DNA of 7,692 bases, from NCBI GenBank assembly GCA_947258905.1, contig CAMYKF010000763.1, positions 1 to 7,692 of the forward strand. Direction: 5' to 3'. This document shows, piece by piece, positions 1 through 4,725 of this stretch (within the stretch, counting starts at the first letter, position 1; each line of letters opens with the position of its first letter). The position numbers and the translations under genes were made by a program. Under the pieces are notes generated by a model. The model saw nothing but the letters and a program-made list of their open reading frames with translations. It did not search any database and had not been told where the DNA came from. This stretch comes from an uncultured Pirellulaceae bacterium. GTDB lineage: Bacteria; Planctomycetota; Planctomycetia; Pirellulales; Pirellulaceae.

Positions 1-1
1 T

Positions 2-36
2 AGATCCTTCACCTCGTGCCTCGGTTCAGGATGACA
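2..36. repeat. Short dispersed-repeat-like imperfect palindrome
   Basis: The sequence begins AGATCCTTC, ends AGGATGACA, and has a C/T/G-rich middle. The stem is ATCCT (4-8) with AGGAT (28-32). It resembles the short intergenic repeat of general form AGATCCTTC..CTCAGGATGACA that I recall from many environmental bacterial genomes, with a somewhat longer centre here. The resemblance is from memory; no search was run. The piece lies 37 nt downstream of the FHA gene stop and may extend beyond the window edge. No coding sequence is visible in 1-73. Confidence 0.45.
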
Positions 37-73
37 TAGGGGCAAATCAACTTTGAATTGCGCTAGACATTGA

Positions 74-472
74 CTATCTTGCTTCCTCGTCTACAAGTTC
101 AAAAACGACGTTAATGCTGGCCGTAAAGTCCTGTTCGCCGGTGGCAATACTGACCATCGATTTGATGTCGACCATGGACACGATGGGTGACGAGTCAAAG
201 ACCAGCGTGGTTTGGCCGAGGCGAATCAGGTCACGGGCCGTCAGCAGGTGTTTTTTGACACGCCGCTTGTTAACAAAGGTTCCGTTGGAACTGTTTTTGT
301 CGCCGATGACAAACCCGGCATCGGTGTTTTTGATCAACGCATGGACGCGGGATACCTCGGGATCGTTCAGCTGAATGGCGTTGTGCGGTTCCCGACCAAT
401 GGATGTGATATCGTCATCCAGTTCGAACTGCTTGCCGCGGTCATTGCCGTGAATGACTAACAGTCTGGTCAT
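74..472 (-). CDS. Stand-alone FHA-domain protein
   Basis: This 132-residue protein is almost entirely one forkhead-associated domain, a beta-sandwich that binds phosphothreonine peptides and acts in Ser/Thr-kinase signalling or protein assembly. The signature residues are present: Gly26-Arg27 in SIGREPHNAIQL, Ser41-Arg42 and His44 in EVSRVHALI, and Asn60..Asn63-Gly64-Thr65 in KNSSNGTFVN. Residues 1-95 cover the FHA fold. Residues 96-132 form a tail (SPIVSMVDIKSMVSIA, then an acidic end) that I cannot assign. There is no signal peptide or membrane segment, so it should be cytoplasmic. The start is the ATG at 470-472, which sits directly before the first FHA strand; its Shine-Dalgarno is weak. 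It lies 161 nt downstream of the lipoprotein gene across a structured region, so co-transcription is uncertain. In larger planctomycete proteins FHA is often fused to an effector; none is seen here. Confidence 0.9.
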   Translation of the reverse strand: MTRLLVIHGNDRGKQFELDDDITSIGREPHNAIQLNDPEVSRVHALIKNTDAGFVIGDKNSSNGTFVNKRRVKKHLLTARDLIRLGQTTLVFDSSPIVSMVDIKSMVSIATGEQDFTASINVVFELVDEEAR

Positions 473-540
473 GCTCTTGAAATCCGTCGCGCGGACATAC
501 CGTGATCGGCATCCGCTTGAAATGAGAGAAGCGCGGGTTC

Positions 541-626
541 GCGAAAAGCGCCGCGTAGCCCCAGGGCGACACGGACGATAAGGACATTATCGCCCGCAGG
601 TCGCCGGGAGGCGACCCTTTTTTCGC
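541..626. repeat. Nested fold-back region between lipoprotein and FHA genes
   Basis: Several inverted repeats are nested here. GCGAAAA (541-547) pairs with TTTTCGC (620-626). GGGCGA (564-569) pairs with TCGCCC (590-595) or, alternatively, CGATAA (576-581) with TTATCG (587-592). GGTCGCC (599-605) pairs with GGCGACC (610-616). Together these could give a multi-stem RNA or a cruciform. Nothing in the region is convincingly coding. It could be a structured 3' end for the lipoprotein transcript, a dispersed repeat, or part of an RNA on the plus strand. Confidence 0.5.
599..623 (+). terminator. Terminator-like hairpin facing the plus strand
   Basis: A 7-bp perfect GC-rich stem (599-605 with 610-616) and a four-base GGGA loop are followed by C and then six T (618-623). 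Read on the plus strand this has the form of an intrinsic terminator. Read on the minus strand, where all the genes lie, the hairpin is preceded by an A run and has no T run after it. No protein gene on the plus strand ends here, so the element either stops antisense transcription, ends an unseen RNA, or is coincidental. Confidence 0.5.
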
Positions 627-633
627 AGCTTTG

Positions 634-813
634 TCAATTGCCGTCGCCTTCGGCGGGTGCGTCACCGCCGCCGCCCGTTTCGCCACCCAGTTCGGGTACC
701 CCTTCGATATCCAGTTCCTTGATCGGCTCGGGCTCCTTGTACTCCTTGGGGCCACAGGCGGTCACGGGCAAAAACAGCAGACCGGCGATCATCCAGATGA
801 AAACTTTTCTCAT
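634..813 (-). CDS. Small lipoprotein, 59 residues
   Basis: The start at 813 gives MRKVFIWMIAGLLFLPVTAC: a basic n-region (Arg2, Lys3), a hydrophobic stretch of about 13 residues, and a lipobox V-T-A-C with Cys20 as the lipidated residue. The mature part is only about 40 residues, rich in Pro, Glu, Gly and Lys (KEPEPIKEL, then GGETGGGGDAPAEGDGN). It looks disordered and has no recognisable domain. It should be anchored in a membrane by signal peptidase II processing. An earlier GTG at 873 would add 20 residues before the signal peptide and is rejected, because an AGGGA Shine-Dalgarno lies 7 nt before the 813 ATG. It follows the response-regulator gene by 155 nt. Function is unknown. Short lipoproteins of this kind are common in planctomycetes and often overlooked. 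Confidence 0.82.
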   Translation of the reverse strand: MRKVFIWMIAGLLFLPVTACGPKEYKEPEPIKELDIEGVPELGGETGGGGDAPAEGDGN

Positions 814-820
814 GACAAAA

Positions 821-825
821 TCCCT
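821..825 (-). promoter_or_regulatory. Shine-Dalgarno deciding the lipoprotein start
   Basis: On the minus strand AGGGA ends 7 nt before the ATG at 811-813. It selects the start that places the signal peptide at the very N-terminus, and argues against the upstream GTG at 871-873. Confidence 0.6.
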
Positions 826-968
826 GAATCGCGTCCGGACGTCGACAGACCAGGTTGCCGGGAGGTCGACCATCCGTGTGTGTAAAAGACCCTGAGAATT
901 TACCGAACCGGGCTGCTTTTCGCCAGTCCGTTCCCGGCGTCGGAAAGCGGCCCTGGCCCCGGCCTCGC

Positions 969-1595
969 CTACAGCAGACCGCGGCGAACTGCATGTACGG
1001 CAGCCTGGGTGCGATCGTTCACGCCCAGTTTCCGCAAAACATGCTGGACATGTTCCTTGACAGTTTCATAGCTGATCCCCAGTTTTTCCGCGATCATTTT
1101 GTTCGTTTGCCCGGCGGACAATTGGGACAGCACCTCGAATTCCCGCTGGGTCAGCGGAAAGTCGATGTCGGATTCCAGGCGTGGCGTGGCCAGGGCTCCG
1201 GTTACCCGCCGTACATCCTTGCGTCTCCAGGTCTTTTTGCCCCCTGCCACCTTGCGCAGCGTGGAAATGATATGTTCGGTCGCCGCCGTCTTGTCCAGCA
1301 TCCCCCACGCTCCCGCTTCCACCATCCGCGAAACGAATACCGGGTGTTGCCACTCACTGAAAATTACCAGCGGGATTTGTCGCTCGTTGGCCAGCCGCTG
1401 GAGCTCCAGCGACGAGCCATCCTCGAACTCGTATTCGCTCAGAATCATGTCCACATCGTGTTCGACGAGACAGCGACGGGCCTCGGCCAGATTGGACGCG
1501 GAGCACTCGACGACGAATTCGTTGCCCTTGAGGATGCCCGCCAGACCGCGAATCACTATGGGGCTGGGGTCGACAGCGAGAATGCGGGTATTCAT
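969..1595 (-). CDS. NarL/LuxR-type regulator with a degenerate (Glu) receiver site
   Basis: This 208-residue two-domain regulator has a receiver domain (about 3-118) and a LuxR/NarL helix-turn-helix domain (about 146-208). The DNA-binding part is fully canonical: LTQREFEVLSQLSAGQTNK, then IAEKLGISYETVKEHV and RKLGV. In the receiver, Asp9 is kept but the next residue is Pro10, where a second acid is usual. The phospho-acceptor position is Glu54 (DMILSEYEF) instead of Asp. The switch Thr/Ser is Ser80 and the conserved Lys is Lys102. Family knowledge says Glu here often mimics phosphorylation and cannot be phosphorylated normally. I infer a constitutively active or partner-controlled transcription factor. 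It starts 32 nt after the second tatA gene and is probably in that operon. No histidine kinase is in the window. The start ATG at 1593-1595 fits the receiver N-terminus (MNTRILAVD). Confidence 0.92.
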   Translation of the reverse strand: MNTRILAVDPSPIVIRGLAGILKGNEFVVECSASNLAEARRCLVEHDVDMILSEYEFEDGSSLELQRLANERQIPLVIFSEWQHPVFVSRMVEAGAWGMLDKTAATEHIISTLRKVAGGKKTWRRKDVRRVTGALATPRLESDIDFPLTQREFEVLSQLSAGQTNKMIAEKLGISYETVKEHVQHVLRKLGVNDRTQAAVHAVRRGLL

Positions 1596-1627
1596 GGGAT
1601 CGGGGACCTGAAAGCTGACTTTCTCAG

Positions 1628-1897
1628 TTACTCTTCGGGCGGCGGGGGCAGACTGGGCGCCGTCGGTTCGTCCAGATCGTCCGGTGCCGGGCCGGACAGT
1701 CGCCGCTTGTCCGAAGCGGATGAGCGCGGAGAATCGACCTCGGTATTGATCGTCGACTGCAGTTCGGTCAATCCCTTGCGCAGTTCGCCGTAACCTTTGC
1801 CAACATTGCGGGCAACCTCGGGAAGCCTTTTGCCAAACAGCAAGACGGCGACCACTCCCAGCACAACCAGCTCGGTAATCCCAATGCTTGGTAACAT
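1628..1897 (-). CDS. tatA: Twin-arginine translocase subunit TatA/E, 89 residues
   Basis: TatA forms the pore of the Sec-independent pathway that exports folded twin-arginine proteins across the inner membrane. The protein shows the family architecture. A short N-terminal transmembrane helix carries Glu9 (residues 5-21, GITELVVLGVVAVLLFG). The hinge F-G-K-R-L-P follows (about 21-26), then an amphipathic helix (EVARNVGKGYGELRKGLTEL). A disordered tail ends in PSLPPPPEE. The length is normal for TatA. Lys after the hinge Gly, and not the TatB-type Pro, favours TatA over TatB. It lies 55 nt after another TatA gene and 32 nt before the response regulator. No tatC is in the window. There is no clear Shine-Dalgarno before the ATG at 1895-1897, but the start is fixed by the family N-terminus. 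Confidence 0.95.
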   Translation of the reverse strand: MLPSIGITELVVLGVVAVLLFGKRLPEVARNVGKGYGELRKGLTELQSTINTEVDSPRSSASDKRRLSGPAPDDLDEPTAPSLPPPPEE

Positions 1898-1952
1898 AAT
1901 GATTGGGGTGTTGGATCGGGGAGTTGCGGCGACGGCACCTGGAACCGGACCG

Positions 1953-2144
1953 TCAGTTGGCCTGGTTGGCTTCTTCCTTGTCTTCCAGGGATTTCAGATC
2001 AACGGGCTCGTCCCGCAAGCCCTGTTTGAATTCATTGACGCTGCGTCCCATGTTTCGCATTAGACTGGGCAGTCGGGTCGCACCAAACAGCAGCATGAGT
2101 ATGGCTGCCAAAATCAGCAACTCTGTCGTACCGATACCAAACAT
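1953..2144 (-). CDS. tatA: Second TatA/E-type Tat translocase subunit, 63 residues
   Basis: MFGIGTTELLILAAILMLLF is the classical TatA N-terminal membrane helix with Glu8. It is followed by the hinge G-A-T-R-L-P and an amphipathic helix (SLMRNMGRSVNEFKQGL), then a short acidic tail (DLKSLEDKEEANQAN). At 63 residues it is short but within the TatA/E range. The reading frame continues upstream to a GTG at 2324, but that extra 60-residue stretch shows no Tat character and would begin upstream of a near-consensus promoter at 2203-2230, so the ATG at 2142-2144 is chosen. It is the first gene of a tatA-tatA-regulator cluster. Tandem TatA paralogues may form mixed pores or serve different substrates; the sequence does not say which. 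Confidence 0.94.
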   Translation of the reverse strand: MFGIGTTELLILAAILMLLFGATRLPSLMRNMGRSVNEFKQGLRDEPVDLKSLEDKEEANQAN

Positions 2145-2202
2145 GTCTAATCCCGCTTCACGTCGATTTTGAAATAAGGGCGGATTTCTCCACGCACGAT
2201 CT

Positions 2203-2230
2203 ATTCTAGAGGCGACCTCCTGGGTGTCAA
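2203..2230 (-). promoter_or_regulatory. Near-consensus sigma-70 promoter for the tat cluster
   Basis: On the minus strand the -35 hexamer is TTGACA (2225-2230, perfect) and the -10 is TAGAAT (2203-2208, five of six), with a 16-nt spacer. The predicted transcript start near 2196 leaves about 50 nt of leader before the tatA ATG. It excludes the longer GTG start for that gene. Confidence 0.65.
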
Positions 2231-2488
2231 ACCCGGACCTTGCTCCACCAGATGATTCGGCAAATCCGGCCCCTGGAATCCGCAGCTTCGCTGTATTCGA
2301 CAATCCGTCCCGGATTCGAGCCACGACGCCGTCTGGTCATTGACCTGTGCCCCAGGCACTATCCCGTAAATGGGCGGTCAACTACGGCTTTCTTGCGCTA
2401 CTTTGTGTTTGGCCCGAATTCTTGCGAATCCGGCTACGTTGCGATGCTGTTCTAGAAGTCGTTTCAAAACCAGTTTCCTACGGTAGCT

Positions 2489-2505
2489 CGGTCTCTCCGA
2501 GACCG
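2489..2505. repeat. Second hairpin downstream of the protease terminator
   Basis: CGGTCTC (2489-2495) pairs perfectly with GAGACCG (2499-2505) around a three-base loop. It lies just past the main terminator in the minus direction. It lacks a following T run on either strand, so it may be a backup or processing structure. Confidence 0.4.
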
Positions 2506-2517
2506 GGAAAACAGAGC

Positions 2518-2545
2518 AAAACGAGTCCCGGCGCGCCGGGACTCG
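2518..2545 (-). terminator. Intrinsic terminator of the protease gene
   Basis: Positions 2522-2545 form a perfect 24-bp palindrome (CGAGTCCCGGCG and its complement). On the minus strand it is followed at once by TTTTG. It begins 20 nt after the protease stop codon. With self-complementary bases at its centre, the stem would open a few bases to form a loop. It separates the protease from the tat cluster. Confidence 0.75.
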
Positions 2546-2565
2546 CCTGCCGTTTTAAACCACCT

Positions 2566-3540
2566 CTAGATGTCAATTGCGACTGCCGGGAAATTGACGG
2601 TAGCGCCGTCGGGCGCCGTGAAGTTCATGGCGGCTCCCAGGTGCTGAAACACCAGATCGATCTTGTTGCCATAGCCGGCGGAGGCACTGGTGGCAAAGTG
2701 CAAACCGAGAACGGTCAGTGCATTGGCATCCCAGATTGTGGCGCCCGAATCGCCGGGCCGGGTGATCGGGTCGTACTTGAGTTGGTTGGCGAAACGGCCC
2801 AGACCAGTGGCATTCACCGACGCGTTGGTGGACAGTATGCCACCCCATTTCAGGGTCGTGGTGCGACTGGCCTTGCGAATTCGCTGTCCCACGGTCGCCG
2901 CCGCAACGGACCTGGGTGTGCCGATAAACTTGACGTACTGGGTCAGTTCAGGGGTCCACATCGCACCGACAAAGGCCAGCGCGCAATCCACTTCATTAGC
3001 CACGACGCCGCCGGTGTCCACGGGTACCCAGCGATTGAGCGTGGCAATCGTGTCATCGGACGGCGTGCCGCCATCGGCTGGACCCGGCTGTAAAATAGCG
3101 TCGCCGACACTGGCGTTGTTGGTGTTGGCCAGTACATGATTGTTGCTGAGGATGTACCCGTAATTGCCATCGACCTTGACATGCAGGCCCAGCGTACCGG
3201 CGGTAATCTGATAATGGCCAATGCTGTACCCGCCCGGGCAAGGTCGTTTTCGCGCCCCCCAAGCCTCGGGACGAATCTCGCCTTCTTCGACAATTTCGAC
3301 GGCAATGATTTCGTCCGTGCGCACGTTCTCTCTGTTGACAAGCTGCAATTGCAGTGGAATATCTACGACATTCTGTTCCTTCAACGCCGGATCAATGCCG
3401 ATCACGATGTGGGCGTTATCCGTCGGCCTGCCTTCCACGAAGATCAATTGGGGTGCAATTGAAACGATGTTTGGATGCTGCTCGAACAGTTCATTTTCAT
3501 ACTCGTCTTTGGTGCGACTGGCTTCTTCGTAGGTGGCCAT
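2566..3540 (-). CDS. Nal1-like trypsin-fold serine protease without signal peptide
   Basis: This 324-residue protein carries a chymotrypsin-type catalytic triad in the right order: His135 in YILSNNHVLANT, Asp185 in ANEVDCALAF, and Ser265 in RPGDSGATIW. The motif before the His (GGYSIGHYQITAGTLG, 103-118) and the LQPGPADGG segment after it match the bacterial family related to plant NARROW LEAF 1, as I recall it. Residues 1-90 form an N-terminal region (IVSIAPQLIFVEG..HIVIGID) that may be a small alpha/beta subdomain. There is no signal peptide, lipobox or membrane helix, so the enzyme is probably cytoplasmic, unlike most trypsin-like bacterial proteases. Only two cysteines are seen (101, 186). 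The ATG at 3538-3540 has a GGGA 8 nt upstream. It has its own promoter (3619-3646) and terminator (2518-2545), so it is likely monocistronic. The substrate is unknown. Confidence 0.85.
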   Translation of the reverse strand: MATYEEASRTKDEYENELFEQHPNIVSIAPQLIFVEGRPTDNAHIVIGIDPALKEQNVVDIPLQLQLVNRENVRTDEIIAVEIVEEGEIRPEAWGARKRPCPGGYSIGHYQITAGTLGLHVKVDGNYGYILSNNHVLANTNNASVGDAILQPGPADGGTPSDDTIATLNRWVPVDTGGVVANEVDCALAFVGAMWTPELTQYVKFIGTPRSVAAATVGQRIRKASRTTTLKWGGILSTNASVNATGLGRFANQLKYDPITRPGDSGATIWDANALTVLGLHFATSASAGYGNKIDLVFQHLGAAMNFTAPDGATVNFPAVAIDI

Positions 3541-3618
3541 GCGAAAATTCCCGGGCGAGGTTCAGATTCCGGCGTACTCATTACGGATTGGCGACTGTGG
3601 CATCAGCAGACCGCTCAA

Positions 3619-3646
3619 ATTAGATCAAGCAGCAATGCCTTGTCAA
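3619..3646 (-). promoter_or_regulatory. Near-consensus sigma-70 promoter for the protease gene
   Basis: On the minus strand TTGACA (3641-3646, perfect) and TCTAAT (3619-3624, five of six) are separated by 16 nt. Seven T in a row, the last two of them starting the -35 hexamer, could act as an UP-like element. Transcription would start near 3612, leaving a leader of about 70 nt before the protease ATG. Its form and spacing match the tat-cluster promoter. Confidence 0.65.
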
Positions 3647-3693
3647 AAAAAGCCACGCTGATTGGGTAAATACCACAGTGACCCCGGCAGCAA

Positions 3694-4659
3694 TCACTTG
3701 TCATCGGCCTCTTCGTCGTCTTCGTCGTTGTCCTGAAAGTGCAGATTGTTCTGCAAGTGCAACAGCACCCCGTAAGTGAATCGACTCAGCCGTTCTTTCT
3801 GGTCCTTGATCTCCTCCGCTTCGTCCGAGTCAGCATAGGCGCGACCACCGCTGCACCCAAACTCGCCAAAGGCCAACGTAATCTTTTCCGGTCGTCCCCG
3901 GCGTGCGGGTTCAGCTTCATCTTCGCCGCCAATTTCCGCCGGCAACTCCAGCAATTGACACGTGTCCATCAGCGTGGCCACCATGACCAGTTGTCTCGGT
4001 GACAGTTGCCCGGCGCCGAAAGGCTGCGCCATCAGTTCAGCTTTCCCCGCTTCCAAAAACACCGGCACGTATTTGTACATCTCATAGGAACCGTCCGGCT
4101 GGATGCGCCATTCAGTTTTGTCGCTGCGCAGGCTGACGATCGTCAGTGGATGTTTGAGCTGGAGATCAGCATCGAGCGGACCTGAATCCGTGGCAAAGTT
4201 TTCGAGGGCAGCGGATTTTTCCTCCTCGGTCAGCGGCAGTTGACTTTCCTCAAACCGTTTTTGATTGCCGCGTCGGCGCGGCATGGTAGATCGGCGGGCA
4301 GACGTTTGGCCAGGCCTCAACGTGACCATGGATATGACCTGCAATTCGTTGATCTGCGAACCATCTGCGGATTCACGAGTGCCGGGATAGCCGTTGACTT
4401 CCACCCTCCGCCCGATGGATCGCTTCAAAAAGGTTACGACCCGGGAATCGGTTACCACGAGTTGCCATTGAGATTCGCCATCGACGAGAACAAATGCCGG
4501 CCGCTGGCTGTCTGCGTCGCTGCCGGGTGCGAATTGCAGTTCGCCCTGGATGGTCTCTTCCTGAGGACGTTGTTGCGCGGTAAGTGGAGCGACGAGCAGA
4601 AAACCACAGCTCAGAATGGCCGCTATCGCAAGGCTTGTTGCACGAAGAGATAAGATCAT
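3694..4659 (-). CDS. Exported protein with OB-fold-like half and acidic tail
   Basis: This 321-residue protein has a signal peptide (1-28): basic Arg6, a hydrophobic core, then APLTA-QQ as the likely signal peptidase I site. Cys18 in ILSCGF is not in a good lipobox. Residues 35-113 (ETIQGELQFAP, FVLVDGESQWQLVV, GRRVEVNGYPGTR, NELQVISM) look like a small beta-barrel of OB type. A basic linker (RSTMPRRRGNQKR, 123-135) follows. Residues 165-305 form a second domain with EWRIQPDGSYEMY, GQLSPRQLVMVATLMD and ITLAFGEFGCSGG; I cannot name it, though the pattern faintly recalls emfourin-type domains. The end (DNDEDDEEADDK) is strongly acidic and may bind cations. GAAAGG lies 7 nt before the ATG and supports this start. 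It follows the ankyrin gene by 45 nt. Function is unknown. Confidence 0.85.
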   Translation of the reverse strand: MILSLRATSLAIAAILSCGFLLVAPLTAQQRPQEETIQGELQFAPGSDADSQRPAFVLVDGESQWQLVVTDSRVVTFLKRSIGRRVEVNGYPGTRESADGSQINELQVISMVTLRPGQTSARRSTMPRRRGNQKRFEESQLPLTEEEKSAALENFATDSGPLDADLQLKHPLTIVSLRSDKTEWRIQPDGSYEMYKYVPVFLEAGKAELMAQPFGAGQLSPRQLVMVATLMDTCQLLELPAEIGGEDEAEPARRGRPEKITLAFGEFGCSGGRAYADSDEAEEIKDQKERLSRFTYGVLLHLQNNLHFQDNDEDDEEADDK

Positions 4660-4696
4660 GGCGCTGCCTTTCGTTGGTTCATTTGCTGTTGCGGTC

Positions 4697-4725
4697 AGTT
4701 TAGTTCACTTCTTTTTGCGAATCAA
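4697..4725 (-). promoter_or_regulatory. Possible promoter at the ankyrin/exported-protein junction
   Basis: On the minus strand TTGATT (4720-4725) and TAAACT (4697-4702) are separated by 17 nt, each matching four of six consensus bases. The pair overlaps the end of the ankyrin gene. It would start transcription about 30 nt before the exported-protein ATG. This is a weak match, and read-through from the ankyrin gene is equally possible. Confidence 0.3.

Larger units (their letters stand above)
2145..2565. other. 421-nt intergenic region between protease and tat cluster
   Basis: The region holds the protease terminator (2518-2545), a second hairpin (2489-2505) and the tat promoter (2203-2230). 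In 2231-2488 I see no convincing gene, RNA or long repeat. There is only a small hairpin, AATCCG (2302-2307) with CGGATT (2311-2316). A 71-codon plus-strand ORF here has no recognisable protein features. No tRNA cloverleaf could be fitted around the GGATTCGA at 2312-2319. Confidence 0.6.

Noticed and set aside
855..1793. 312-codon plus-strand ORF
   Set aside because: It is antisense to the response regulator and tatA, which have clear family motifs. Its translation shows no domain, and it results from biased codon use in the true frame.
1953..2324. Extended 123-residue form of the first TatA gene from GTG at 2324
   Set aside because: The extra N-terminus is not Tat-like and would begin upstream of the predicted promoter at 2203-2230.
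2250..2345. Possible tRNA because of a GGATTCGA-like T-loop
   Set aside because: The flanking bases do not form a T stem, and no acceptor, D or anticodon arms could be fitted on either strand.
2347..3093. 248-codon plus-strand ORF
   Set aside because: It runs antisense to the protease region containing the catalytic Asp and Ser, and has no recognisable motif or ribosome site.
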